A stretch of DNA of 64,000 nt from Ailurus styani (lineage: Eukaryota; Chordata; Mammalia; Carnivora; Ailuridae): positions 8,290,416 through 8,354,415 of the forward strand of contig LNAC01000003.1 of assembly GCA_002007465.1 (NCBI GenBank), written 5' to 3'. The position numbers and the translations under genes were made by a program. The notes beneath the pieces are model-generated. The model saw nothing but the letters and a program-made list of their open reading frames with translations. It was not told the origin of the DNA and searched no databases. Below are positions 33,971 to 45,480 of the stretch, piece after piece. The number at the start of each line of letters is the position of its first letter. Positions within the stretch are counted from its first letter, which is position 1.

Positions 33971-36200
33971 ATGTTACATCACTGATCACAATATTTTGTG
34001 CATAGAGGCAGAAGCTCTTTATCACGTTTGCTTAGAGTTTTAAACATCATGGGAAAATGCTTACTTGTAATGTAAATAAAGTAATAGAATTCAGAAGTGC
34101 ATGCACAGTGTGATCCTAATGATATCAAACATATATGGCATAAAATTTAGCAAGAAATTAACTTGTTTGGGTTCCTCCTGCTTATGGGTGTTTTTTTCCT
34201 TGCCATTTCAAAAAGGTCACCAAGTCTCTGTGCTTTCTTCACTCAGCTTAGATTTTGTGGGCCAAAACCAGAACTTGCCAGACACTCAACAGCTCCCACA
34301 CCCACCTTCCACTCACCCTCCTGGAGAAGATGATGCCAGGTTGTGGGGTAGGGGCAGTTGCTGAAAGGCAAGTGTTTTGGGAGGAGAGGCAGAAACGGGA
34401 GAATTGGCAAAATTTTTCATCACTGGAAAGCAGCTGTTTCTCTTTTTGTTTGTTTGTTTTGTTCTCTGGGTGGAGACCAGTCTGCACATCCATGGTGACA
34501 CCCAACCCACCAATAATATGACTGGAAGGTTAGTGCAAGTGCTTGGTGAGGGGTTGGGGGAATACAAGGGGGGTGGGGCTAAACATTAAGAACTTCAGAC
34601 AAGGAGGCCATATCAAAGATCCCTGTTCCTGGCTTTAAACAGTTGGATAACCATAGTCACCAGTATGGAATGAATGAAAGAGTATCTTTCCAGAATGTTC
34701 TTGACTGCAAAAGATAACATAAAACTTTTTTGGAAGACATCCCTCCACCTAGATTCCACACATAGGGATTAATAATGACAGAGATTTTCCTCCGAGTCTG
34801 CTGATGGGGCCTTAGATTAAATTTGACTTGAAAACAAAAAGGAACATGAGATTCTACACAGAGAAAAGAAGAAGGAAAACCTCACCAGTTGTCTTCGGGT
34901 AGTAGAACTGTTGGTGATTTTTTCTTTATAATTTTCTATATTTTCAAGTTTTCTATGATTCTCACTTGTTACTTACAAACTATAAAACCAATTACTTTTT
35001 TTAAACTCTTATTAATTATGTCACTTCCCCGTCCATCTGGCTTAGTCATGCTTTATTTTCATCTAGACATTTTTACACTGCAAATGTTTGTTACAAGTAG
35101 GACAGCTAGGATTTTTCTCTAGGATCCAGTCCTAGAATTTGCATTTAGATATATGTAAATTAAAGCAATTTAGGCCAACATTATTCTATATCCTACTTGA
35201 AAAGAATTTTTAAAGTGTTAAGGAAAACTAGAGGGATTTAATCAGTTTGCTCCATGCCAAACTTTAAGTCTAGGATCAGGCACATAAGTGATGGCAGGGG
35301 CCAGGCCAGTGTCATGAATGAGAGAAGCAACACTTCAGCTAATACTCCTGAGTGGTTATTTTGGCATCTAATCCAAACTTCTAAAAAAAGGGAAATTGGG
35401 CCAAGTATACCGATCTAACAGAAAACCTCTAAGGCTGCTTGCATAATGGGAGAAACCACTTTGCAACTTCTCAAGTCAATCAACTGGTTTACAGTTATAG
35501 TTATTCAATTCAATTAGATGTGAACTGATGCTAAAAATAGACACACTGTGTCAAGTTACTTTATCCCAGACTTTAGCAAGTCTATTATAATGCTATAGAA
35601 ATGAGAGCATTTTAAAAGACCTTCTTGAGACAGATCCATCTTTAGCCAGACCCCCAAATGCAAACTGGGCCCTTATGCCTCATTTCAGCACCAGGTCAAG
35701 GTCAGGATTCCCAGGTCCTCCCTACGCTGGCAGGTCTCATGTATCTGAGATTGTCTGTAGGATTCCAACTGTTTGTTACCAATACATTCTTCTGTGTCCC
35801 GTAGTCTCACCTATAATTTACCTTCCAGTGTTTGCAAGAACTTCTCTCCAGAGCACTGTTTCCCCTTGAGTCATGCCGCTGTTTTCAAGTTTATTGACTC
35901 CTTGTAAACTAGCTGATAAATGCAAACTGGGTCCCACTGCTCAGCCTTGCATGATTTCTTTGAGCCTACTTGCCTGCTTCCCCAACACTGCCAGACACAC
36001 CTTAGAGGTATGCTTGGGTACGTGCTTGTCAAACATGGCCGTGGACCTAGGCTCTCCCTGCTCAAATATCTCACCCTCAGTATCTCCTTCTATTTCATTT
36101 GTTTCGGTAATGCAAGAGGCCATCCTTTTACCATCATCTGTCTACACTTTAACATACAAGTCAGCTTTGTGCCTTGTGATTCTTCACCTCTCATATAATT
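33971..36200. other. Unassigned 2.2-kb stretch
   Basis: No gene or confident repeat. 34100-34600 shows mutually overlapping frames on both strands (70-88 codons), a sign of chance openness. 35650-36200 carries frames of 64-109 codons without any domain; its CT-rich wording is reminiscent of L2 but too weak to call. Confidence 0.4.
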
Positions 36201-36204
36201 AAGT

Positions 36205-36305
36205 TCAGTAAACCATTTCTTGAGTAACTACCTCATGTGGGTACTATTTTAGGTGTATAAAGATGAATAGAATTACATCTTTGCCCCCAAGAGACTTATA
36301 CTTTA
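36205..36305 (-). repeat. L2 LINE fragment
   Basis: 'tttcttgagtaactacctcatgtgggtactattttaggtgtataaagatgaatagaa..tttgcccccaagagacttatactttag' follows the antisense L2 3' region. Confidence 0.6.
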
Positions 36306-36307
36306 GT

Positions 36308-36770
36308 GGGAGTAATAGCTTCCTAGGGCTGCCTTAACAAAGTGCCCCAAACTGGGTAGCTTAGAATAATAGAAATTTATTATCACACAGTTCTGGTAGG
36401 TACTTCTGAAATCACAGCATTGACAGAGATAGGTCCATCTCAGGGCTGTGGGGAAGAGTCTATTCTTTACCTGTCTTCTAGTTTCTGATAGCTGCAGGTG
36501 TTCCTTTGGGTTGTAGACGGCATTCTCTCTGTCTTCACTTTGCCTTCCCTCTATACCTGCCTGTGTCCAAATTTTCCCTTTTATAAGGAAACCCATCATA
36601 TTAAATTCAGTTCCTAACCTACTCATCTTAACTTAGGCTAAGTTACTTCATCTTAACTTAGCTGATCACATCAATGACAACCCTATTTCTGAATAAGGTC
36701 ATGGTGCGAGATAGTAGAGGTTAGCATTTCAACACATGGATTTTGGGGGACCACGATGCAACCTGTAACA
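36308..36770 (-). mobile_element. MaLR-type LTR (MLT1-like), minus strand
   Basis: Antisense LTR order: 'agcttcctagggctgccttaacaaagtgccccaaactgggtagcttag', 'atagaaatttattatcacacagttctgg', 'tttccctt ttataagg', 'gatcacatcaatgacaaccctatttctgaataaggtcatgg' and '..acacatggattttgggggaccacgatgcaacctgtaaca'. On its own strand it begins TGTTACAGG and ends near 'CCTAGGAAGC', as expected for a solo LTR of an old mammalian ERVL-MaLR family. Non-coding; the 107-codon frame across it is chance. Confidence 0.75.
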
Positions 36771-38045
36771 GTAGGAAAAATGCACACAAATGAAATTAGC
36801 TGAAATGAACCCTGAGAAACTGAAGGGTAATGATAAGGGTTGTGTTAGCAAAGCACAGAGGAAAGGTGTACATTATGACTGGGGTTGACTGGGCTGAAAC
36901 GGCTCATGGCAGAATGAAGCTGTCATTTGAACAGTATGATCAAGGATTCTCCTGGTGGTGCTGCCACAGAGCAGAGAAGAATGTTCAGCTGCTGCTGAGC
37001 ATATGAAAGCTTCCCCCTTCTGTGGGCAACAGGCCAGAGTGGCTGGGCTCCTCAGGGCACACCTTTGACCTGGCTCTGAGTCCACCACAGAGAAAATGGT
37101 CTCCCCACAGCATACGCTGTACATCTAATATCTGGGTGTCAGAATCTACTGCACTTATCAGATTTATTAGATGGAATTGCCGGAGGGCGGAAGTACCAAA
37201 AAGTATGAGTAATTAAAACACTGAGCCGCAATATTATTAAAGGTATATTAAAATCAATGACATCCATTTGAAAAGATATATTTCACACCCTGTCCTCCAC
37301 AGTGGGAGATGTGGCTGAGCAGAAACAGGTCAAGCAGGGAGTATTGTTAATGAAGGTCCTTGTGGAAAAGGCTGCCGGAGACAAAATGAGTTAAAATCTT
37401 TATTGTGTCTTGACAGCCCACATGAATCTATGATGATGATAAATGTTCTCATTTAGAACTTTTTCTTTTCCTGAGACATTTTACATGCTATCTCCAATTT
37501 GCTTTGAATTTCTCAAAAGACATATGTTCTCAAAAGAAAGTCTCTGCTTGCTTTTCATTAAGTAAGATCTTATCAGGGTGTTTGCATGTGGCATCACGTT
37601 TAAACTATTAATCTTATGACAGGATATTAAAAAGGGGGGAGGGGGATTCCTTAACAGGTTGAGGACCATTACACTTGAGAAACAGCCCTCAGCACCCAAC
37701 AACAAGTACCAGTCCAGGAACTCAAGAGCAATGATTAATAAGCGCTGTCCTGAAGCTAATGCTCCTGGTGAGAGGGTTGCTCCTCAGAAGGGTACACAGT
37801 GGACAGTGGAAGCAAAAATGGCTTGTGTGCGATTGGGCTGGAACTTGCTGTTGCTGGATCATTGACCTGTAGGATCCTGGTGGGGCACCAGGAACAATTG
37901 TTAATTCTCAGCGACATTGAGGGATCTCTGGTATCAAGACATAAACCAATGGGGTAACAACACTGGTCTGGGGGTAAGGAAAAAGATGATAAGTCCCTAT
38001 CTCTACTATAACAATTACATAAAATACACAAACACAAACACACCT
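36771..38045. other. Unassigned stretch, unique-looking
   Basis: No repeat recognised. 37200-37440 is AT-rich and could be conserved non-coding sequence, which cannot be tested here. Short frames without domains. Confidence 0.4.
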
Positions 38046-38048
38046 ATG

Positions 38049-38049
<1 letters not shown>

Positions 38050-38090
<41 letters not shown>
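38050..38090. repeat. (CA)n microsatellite
   Basis: About 20 uninterrupted CA units, a length at which dinucleotide repeats are usually polymorphic. It is followed at 38130-38168 by an A/G-rich (AAAG)n-type tract. Confidence 0.95.
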
Positions 38091-38091
<1 letters not shown>

Positions 38092-38169
38092 TCTAACAGA
38101 CCAACAGGAACATTGGCTTAAGAAACAGTTTTAAAAAAGAAAAGAAAGAAAAGAAAAAGAAGAAAGAAA

Positions 38170-38690
38170 TAGCTTTAGAGGTATGTCTAGACCTACTGGG
38201 CCATAACACACTATGAAAAGTCTTTGACATTTGTCCTAAGACCATTGGGAAGTCCTTAGTGTATTTTAAGCAAGAAAATACACAATCATATTTGCACTCT
38301 TCAAAGGTCATTTTGACTGCAGTGTGGGTAACAGATTTAAAGCAGAGCAAGAGACAGAAGCTATTGAAGGAGTGTGGGAGACCACCTTGGCCTAACGGAA
38401 GGCTGAGGGAAATAAGCGAAGTGTGTAAATCCCAGCAATATTTTGGATGTCAAATTGAAGGGTTTGATGGTGGCTTGAATACTGGGGAGAGAGGATGGTG
38501 TTAAGAGGGACTCCTGGATTTCTGGGTATGCAACCAGATGGATGGTATGGAATTTTCAGAGACAGGGAAGAGTGGGGATATTCCAGATATGATGGGGCAG
38601 GTCATGAATTGGCTTTTGTCCAGTTGGGTTTACAATGCTTGCAAAATATTTAAGTATGGATGTTAAGTTGGTATGTCCATGCTTAATGTA
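38170..38690 (-). mobile_element. L2 LINE, reverse-transcriptase region, minus strand
   Basis: 'gaagtccttagtgtattttaagcaagaaaatacacaatcatatttgc', 'aggtcattttgactgcagtgtgggtaac', 'gatggtggcttgaatactgggg', 'gggactcctggatttctgggtatgcaaccagatggatggtatgg' follow the antisense order of the L2 ORF2 region also present at 58020-58740 and, in sense, at 59130-59975. Fully decayed. Confidence 0.65.
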
Positions 38691-39026
38691 GCCTGGCCTC
38701 TAATATAGTCAGTATTATCTCATGACGGTCTAAGTATCTTTCATTTGTTTTTCGAAGTCAGTCTTAAGTTTTTTTTGTTTTAAAATTCAAATATTTTTAT
38801 AACTGGAGAGAATAGGAGATCTTAGCTTGTGTCATATTTGTAAATTAAATATACACAAAATGTCCCAGGAACTGCTTTTCCCTTTTTTGAGCCTGGAGAG
38901 GTGCTGCCATTTAAGGGAGTAAAAATCATCCAGGTGTCAAGGGTCTACCAGAGCACCAAAAAAAAAAACCAGGTTAGAGAAATGAAGTTTATCATTAGTA
39001 GGGAATATGTGTGTTCTGCTCAATGT
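38691..39026. other. Unassigned AT-rich sequence
   Basis: Nothing recognised; a short A-run lies at 38960-38968. Confidence 0.5.
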
Positions 39027-39040
39027 TAACCAGTGCTTTC

Positions 39041-39243
39041 TTTTTTTTTTTTTAAAGATTTTATTTATTTATTTGACACAGAGAGAGAGAGAGATCACAA
39101 GTAGGCAGAGGCAGGCAGAGAGAGAGGGGGAAACAGGCTCCCTGCCGAGCAGGGAGCCCGATATGGGCCTCGATCCCAGGACCCTGAGATCATGACCTGA
39201 GCAGGAGGCAGAGGCTTTAACCCACTGAGCCACTCAGGTGCCC
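39041..39243 (-). mobile_element. CAN-SINE, minus strand
   Basis: Poly-T, AAAGATTTTATTTATTTATT, 'gacacagagagagagagatcacaagtaggcagaggc', 'cgatcccaggaccctgagatc', head '..cactgagccactcaggtgcc'. The target-site duplication TAACCAGTG(C/T)TTTC lies at 39027-39040 and 39244-39257 with one mismatch. Confidence 0.96.
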
Positions 39244-39257
39244 TAACCAGTGTTTTC

Positions 39258-40084
39258 TATTCTTCTCCAGATTATATCCATTTGGTGTCTCCACTCAGCG
39301 AACACAGAGTATGGTCACATGGTACTGTTCTGGCCAATATGTCAGGGCAAAGCCTGCATTTAGACTATCCACTGGGGGTTCAGAAATATGTCCACTCCAT
39401 GTTCCTTCCAACTAGCTTGAGAAATGTCTCAGAATTTTCCATGATATTATTCCGAATCACTCTATGAAATAAATGTCAAGTATTTTATCTCCATTTCCCT
39501 AAAAGAGAGAACGGGTTGCTAGGGGAAATGCCCAAGTCAGTCATAAAGCATTTCCAAAGGGAGGACATATTGAATGACAATGATAATTCTTGTCTTGTTT
39601 AACAAGCTCTCATGGCAGCTCCTGGGGGTAGTAAAATTTATACCCCTACCAGAAGAGCCCCAGAGTAATGGCATCAGCGCAGGATGGAGGCAGTCCTGGG
39701 AAACTGAGAACAGGGCTGTTGTCAGCTCCCTTTACTCAACTGAAGAATTTGTTTCTGTCGTGCCTGGGAGGTTTGCACCTCATAGGGTGGGAGAGAGTGC
39801 AGTCAGGTAAGAAATGTTTTACCTGGTCTTTTCTCAAGAAAAAGGATGATCGAGTACGGGCCAGAGTGAAGCAGAACTGCGTTTAAAAGTTACAGTACCC
39901 TAAAACTGAAGACTGGGGACTGATAATGTACTTGCCCTCTTTGAGCTGCCCTGGGCTGAGAGACAGTGGGGCAGTGAGAGAGATTCCAGAGGGATTTTCA
40001 GGACAGAAGTGGGAGCCACCTTCCTGCCTCAAGGAACACAGAAGCATGAGGGGACACCAGGTGGCAATAAACACTGGGTTGACC
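39258..40084. other. Unassigned sequence
   Basis: No confident repeat; frames of 60-80 codons overlap on both strands. A CTCF-like motif lies at 40054-40065. Confidence 0.45.
40054..40065 (+). promoter_or_regulatory. CTCF-like core motif (candidate)
   Basis: ACACCAGGTGGC matches 11 of 12 positions of the CTCF core CCASYAGRKGGC; only the first base differs. Occupancy is not shown by sequence alone. Confidence 0.3.
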
Positions 40085-40089
40085 CCCAT

Positions 40090-40245
40090 TCTGTACTTAT
40101 TCTTTATGACTTTCAACTTTCTCATGAGTCAGATGGAATCACTAAGACTTACCTTATAAGGAACTTGTGAAGATGAAATGAGTGAATGATGCCGGGTGCT
40201 AGAGCAGCACCTGACCCCTGGCAGGAGGGCTGAACATAGCAGATT
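40090..40245 (+). repeat. MIR SINE
   Basis: 'caactttctcatgagtcagatggaatcactaagacttaccttataaggaacttgtgaagatgaaatgagtgaatgatg' and 'gagcagcacctgacccctggcaggagggctgaac' follow the sense MIR order in diverged form. Confidence 0.65.
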
Positions 40246-41420
40246 ATTAATATGGAAGGAAAGGTTCAAGTCTTATTATTAGGATATTATTATGGAGCAT
40301 AATTCGTATTTGTTATTGTACATAAGATTCTCACATAAAGAAAAAGATCTATTTAAAATGAAAAAAAAAATGTGACCCTTCTGCCTTTTGTCATGAGAGG
40401 CAATTCATGTTTAGAGAAGAATAAATCAGAATATTCTCTCACGCCCACGAAAACCAGTGGGTATGTAGGCTGTCCCTAAGAATTTGGGATGATGTTTAAG
40501 GCAAGGCTCTCATGTTAAGACCTTGAATATTGTCTTTTTTTGACAAAAGACCTTGCTGATCATTTCTGATTGGGTCAAGAGGAGTCCCACCATGGTATTT
40601 TGGAAAAATCTCTTTTAAAAAGGAAGGGTATCATCTTTTATATATTTTTCCCTACCTCCTCCTGCTGCTCGAAATTTACATCCCATTGTGGACACTTATA
40701 TAGCTATTTTGGGTCATGAGGTATGTTTAATGGAATTCAGTGAAGAAAAGCAACAGAATTGAAAAGGTTGTGATTCCAGATACCCTACTAGTACTATGCT
40801 AGCTTTGGACTATTGTATTAATTGTGATAAAGGCCATGCTTCTTTAGAAAAAAGAGCCCCTCATTCTGATGGCTAAAACACATTAGAAATTAATTTCCTT
40901 TTCCTAATTTGGATAAGAAGACCAAGCACCTCAAAAATCACTCAGGGACCCAGACTAGCAGGGCACTCTGCCGTTCTCAATATGCGTCTTCCAGCTTGCT
41001 TAATTTTTACTATTTCAAGCCAGTGAAAAGAAAAGAGCACAAGGAGCACACACCCAGTGATAGAAGGCACCTCTCGTTTCTGCTCCCATGGTTTGGGTGA
41101 GACCGTAGCCTCTCGGCCACACCTGCATGCCGCGGACGCTAAGAACTTCTCAGCTGGACAATCAGCTTCTGGGCCCGGTGACCACTTTATTATAATAGAA
41201 GAAGGGTAGAGTGTTTTAGTGAGCAAAGAGCAGTCTCCACCAAGACCGCTAATCCTCATACTCTATCCAGATCATAGAAAAATATCATCCATCTTGTTTA
41301 AGATGCGTTTGGGGCTTTTGTTTTTCACAGTTGTACATAGTCTTAATCGATACTCTCTTTTCATGGTTTATTCAATGAACTTCTTATCTGTAAATCGTAA
41401 ATTTGGATTGTTAGATAAAT
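40246..41420. other. Unassigned sequence
   Basis: No gene or confident repeat. 40970-41180 is richer in CpG than its surroundings but has no CpG-island length. The 105-codon minus frame at 40942-41259 overlaps a plus frame and shows no domain. Confidence 0.4.
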
Positions 41421-41431
41421 GCTAAATTACA

Positions 41432-41646
41432 GGGCACCTGGGTGGCTCAGTGGGTTAAAGCCTCTGCCTTCAGCTCAGGTCATGATCCCAGGGTCCTGGG
41501 ATCAAGGCCCACATGGAGCTCCCTGCTCAGCGGGGAGCCTGCTTCCTCCTCTCTCTCTGCCTGCCTCTCTGCCTACTTGTGATCTCTCTCTGACAAATAA
41601 ATAAATAAATAATCTTTAAAAAAAAAAAAAAAGAAAGAAAGAAAAC
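41432..41646 (+). mobile_element. CAN-SINE, young mustelid type, with 11-bp TSD
   Basis: GGGCACCTGGGTGGCTCAG head, 'ctctctctgcctgcctctctgcctacttgtgatctctctctg', (AAAT)n and a poly-A/(GAAA)n tail. The target-site duplication GCTAAATTACA lies at 41421-41431 and 41647-41657, perfect over 11 bp. Confidence 0.97.
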
Positions 41647-41657
41647 GCTAAATTACA

Positions 41658-42030
41658 TTCCAGCTGTAAAATTCTAAGAATCATCAAACCTTTCTTTCCC
41701 AATGTTCTTAATGAACAACTTGCAGGTTAAAAAACAGGCATTAAATTTTTTTTCCCCCCTGCCCTATGGCATTGCAGCAGTCACTTGCAGAGGGCCCATG
41801 GTTTGTGGTGAAGGTGATGAGAAGGCAAAAGTAGCTTCGAGTTGATTCCATCAAAAGCTGGAAAGGATAAGTCCCTTTACTCATGGAAGATGTTGACAGA
41901 AGCAGCTACCAAGATTTTCAACCACGGCGAAGAGCAGCAGTTGGAATATCAGGTTGGAGAGTCTCTTGCTGAAGAAGACTTCATCTTCTCAGCCTTCCTA
42001 GCAAAAATCTCTCCCACAGGATAAGGGAGT
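41658..42030. other. Unassigned sequence
   Basis: Nothing recognised. Confidence 0.45.
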
Positions 42031-42034
42031 TATA

Positions 42035-42420
42035 TTAGTGAGAACACTTTTTTTTGCAAGTGACTGAAAACTTAAGCCAAAAGGATTTAATAATATATGA
42101 CTGATATATCTAGAGATGTGTTTGTTTGGAGAGAGAATTATTTTGAAAAGAGCTTGAGTCCTGGTTCAGATGATGTCACCAGGTTTATTTTTTGGTTCTG
42201 TTTCTTTGGAGTTGGCTTCTCTCTTTCTGTCTCTCTCAATCTCTCTCTCTATCTCTCTCTCACCACCACTCTTCCTGCCCTAGAAGATTCGGATCCACAA
42301 CCACACAAAAGAGAGAGTCTGCCTCCCCATTCAGTGGTCTGAGAATTGAGTCTCACTGTCCTGATTAGACAGCTTTGGCTTGTATGCCTGACTAGGGCCC
42401 AGGCCCTACGCCCAGGGAAG
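42035..42420. repeat. Unnamed ancient interspersed repeat, copy 1
   Basis: 'aagtgactgaaaacttaagccaaaagg', 'gatgatgtcaccagg', a CT-rich stretch (42213-42270) and 'ctcactgtcctgattagacagctttggcttg' follow a mammalian repeat order I recognise but cannot name. A second copy is at 43355. Family assignment needs a repeat library. Confidence 0.45.
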
Positions 42421-43350
42421 TGGAACAAGCAGATGACTTAACTTTGGTCCCACACTGCACCCCTGAAGGAAAGGTGGAGTGAGCTGCATGCCAAGCACAC
42501 AAGCTGAGGGTGGGACAGTCAAGGCATTGTGGCCATAAGAAGAGAGAATAGAATAATGAGTGGCAAGAACAACACATAAAATCTCCATACATTCCTTTCA
42601 TTTTTGTCCCAAATGAGAAACCTCAAAGGGACACAGTTCAAGGTCTCATCTAGTTAATGTATCCATCTTCAAGTGCAACATCTCTGAGTAATGTGCAGCC
42701 TTTCCAAATCATGTTCAGATGTTCGTCCTTGTGGTTGATTGACCCATGGTTAATGAGTAAGTTTAACTAGTCCAGTGTACTCAGTGTGCCATGGTAGTCC
42801 ATCGTCCCATGACTAATTAGTAAGTTTAACTATCTCAACAGACGCCGTGAACAATGGTGGAGAAAGAACAAGGCAACTGTAACCAAAACATTTATTTAGA
42901 AAGCAGGGTAGGTGGAAAACAATGCACACTGAATTCCAGGTCATGGTATGCATCTTATTCTAAGGGCAGGGAAAGCAATGACTCACTGCCTTGACAAGGA
43001 AAAACTTTGGTCACTCAGTCCGGCTGACCTTGGTTCTATTCTCTGAGATCATTGCCCATGATCATTTTTTTTCTTACCATTCCTGTTTCTAGTCTGGAAG
43101 GATTTCCTTTGTGCCTTGTATTCCTCAAGAGTTGGGTACTGGGGAAGAGGCTCTTTCAAGATGCTTTTTTGGAACCCACTTCCTTTTGGTATTTTCAGGG
43201 GCCTGGGAATTATTTTACATGTTGGCCAGAAGTTTTTACTGACCTACCTCCTCACTTCAGCCAATGTCACATTCTAGCTTCTAGCTTTTGCAAAACACCA
43301 TTGAAGGAATTAACTTTAATATATACACTACTCTTTTACTTGAAAATGAT
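42421..43350. other. Unassigned sequence with a degenerate internal duplication
   Basis: 42741-42768 and 42805-42832 are diverged copies of a 28-base segment ending AGTAAGTTTAACTA. Otherwise no gene or repeat. Confidence 0.5.
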
Positions 43351-43354
43351 TAAA

Positions 43355-43640
43355 AGCTCAGCTCACACTGGCTTAAGCAAAAGGAGAAATTTATTGATGT
43401 AGATAATTGAGAAGACCAGGAATAGTATTGGCTTCAGATAGAACTTGTGTTCAGATGGACAACAGCCACTCTCTACCCATCTACTTACTTCTTCTAGGTC
43501 CATTCAGTTCTCAGACTTCATATGATGACTGCCAACAGCTTTAAAATCATACCAGAATAATATCTTGGAGGTCTTGCCCCTTCTAAGCCAATTAAGATAA
43601 TTTGGCTAAATAAAAAAGGAACAGATTCTGAGTAACATAG
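43355..43640. repeat. Unnamed ancient interspersed repeat, copy 2
   Basis: 'gctcacactggcttaagcaaaaggagaaatttattgatg', 'gaagaccaggaatagtattggcttcag' and 'tgatgactgccaacagc' follow the same order as the repeat at 42035. Family unnamed. Confidence 0.45.
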
Positions 43641-44004
43641 ACACATGCATGCACACAAAACCCCACCATACAAATCTACTTAAAATGTGGGTGGAAATGT
43701 GGAGATTACTGGTGTTTTCTCACAATCCCCATTTGGGAAGAAATCTGAAAGCCTGGATTCTCTACATGGGGTACTGAGTCTTAGAAAGCATGTAGTTTTA
43801 CGTAGATGTCACCCTCTAGGATGCCAGCGGAGGATGCCGTGCGGGAAAAGTATTGCTTAAATAATTTGTTATTTTTGATTTTGTCGTTGTAAGTACTTTT
43901 GTCCCTGAGACTCCTGAAGAACAAACATTTACATCAGGGCAACAACAACAACATAGTGACTGAGATGATAGTCGTATCGTAGTGTTCTCTCTGACCTGCT
44001 ATGA
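43641..44004. other. Unassigned sequence
   Basis: Nothing recognised. Confidence 0.45.
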
Positions 44005-44445
44005 TAGTTAATTTGTGTCCACTTGGCTAGGCCATAGAACGCAGGTATTCTTTCAAACACGGGTTTGAATGTTGCCTGAAAGTTTTTATTTAGATGAGAT
44101 TAACATTTAAATCCATAGATGTTGAGTCAAGCAGATTCATGTCATAATGTGGGTAGGCCTTATCCAATCACTTGAAGGCCTTAGGAAAAAAAAGACTCTG
44201 GATCCCCTAGGAAGAGGGAATTCTACCTGCAGAATGTCTTTAGAATCAAGTTGCAGCATCAGTTCTTCCCCAGATCTCCAGCTCGCTGGTTGACCCTACA
44301 GATTTTGGACATTTTAGTCTCCACAATCACATAAGCCAGTTCCTTAAAATAATTTTCTCTCTCTGTCTCTGTCTCTCTTTTTACACGCACACAGACACAC
44401 ACCCTGCTAGTTCTGTTTCTCTGGAGAGCCCTACTACACAGAGCT
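44005..44445 (+). repeat. LTR-like interspersed repeat, family not determined
   Basis: 'gatagttaatttgtgtccacttggctaggcc', 'gagattaacatttaaatccatagatgttgagtcaagcag', 'aatgtgggtaggccttatccaatcacttgaaggcc', 'cacaatcacataagccagttcc' and 'ctgctagttctgtttctctggagagccc' is a familiar mammalian repeat ending in the LTR-like '..ctactacacag'. A CT/CA-rich run (44360-44400) lies near its 3' end. Confidence 0.5.
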
Positions 44446-44479
44446 AATGTAGGTATGGTACTAATATATTGGGCAGGGT

Positions 44480-44955
44480 CAACTCAGTTTCCTATTGGTG
44501 CTGTAACAAACGACCCTCAGTTTAATGGCTTCCAACAGCATACATTTATTATCATGTAGTTTCGGAGGTCATAAGTCTAACACAGGTCTTGCATGGCTAA
44601 ATCAAGTTGTCAGTAGGGCTTCATTCACTCTGGAGGCTCTAGAAAGAATCAGTCTCCTTGCCTTTTCCAGGTCTAGAAGTCACCTGAATTCTTTGGCTGG
44701 TAGCCACTTCCTCCATCTTCAAAGCCTATGCTGTGGTATCTTCTGATCTCTTTCAGTTTGATTCTCCTGCCTCTATCTTATAGAGACCCTTGTGATCACG
44801 TTTCCCCCTCCCCCGCCACCCGATATCTCCCTCAAAATCCTTCATTTAATCACACCTGCAAAGCTCCCTTTGCCATGTAAAATGACATACTCACAGGTTC
44901 TGGGGATGAGGACATGGACATTTTGGGAGTCATTATTCTACCTACCACAGCCCTT
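44480..44955 (-). mobile_element. MaLR-type LTR (MLT1-like), minus strand
   Basis: 'tttcctattggtgctgtaacaaacgaccctcagtttaatggc', 'tacatttattatcatgtagtttcgg', 'tctggaggctctagaaagaatcag', 'atcacacctgcaaagctccctttgccatg' and 'cacaggttctggggatgaggacatggacattttggg' follow the antisense order of this LTR type. A 48-base fragment of the same end recurs at 47877. Confidence 0.65.
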
Positions 44956-44984
44956 TAAAAAAGACTGGCCTTTCGTGATGCCTC

Positions 44985-45480
44985 CAGTCACGCATTCAGC
45001 AAATACTTACTGAAGGCCTACTGGGGGCTGTGAGCTGCGGGCTGTGAAGCCTACTACTTTGTGCTGTTCTGGAAGCTGGCATTTCAGCCAGCAGTGCACA
45101 AAACAGAGGTAGTTTTCAGCCTTGTGGAGACCACACCTAGTAGGGCCCCGACACGAAAGAGTATATGTAAATAAGCACATATAATCAGGCAATTTCAAAT
45201 AGGGATAAGAACTCTGCAAAAAAAAAATCATAATCATAATCATAACATGGAGCAGTGGGATGCCTAGAGGCAGGGTGGGGTGGTTTTTAAGGTAAAAATT
45301 TTTGAGCTGCCACTTGAAATGTAAGAAACTGACAGCCACACAAAGAGATATGTGAGAACATTTCAGGCAGAGGAAAGAGCCATGGCACAGGCCTCAGGTA
45401 GTAATACACGTGGTACGTTTGAGCAAAACGTCATGCTAGAGCATGGGGAAAGCATGATACAAGAGAGCATCCAGATAGAA
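44985..45480 (-). repeat. L2 LINE, minus strand, diverged
   Basis: 'cgcattcagcaaatacttactgaaggcctactgggggc', 'cttgtggagaccacacc' and 'tttcaggcagaggaaagagccatggcacaggcc' follow the antisense L2 order. A (CATAAT)n run lies at 45226-45246. The 110-codon frame across it is chance. Confidence 0.5.
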
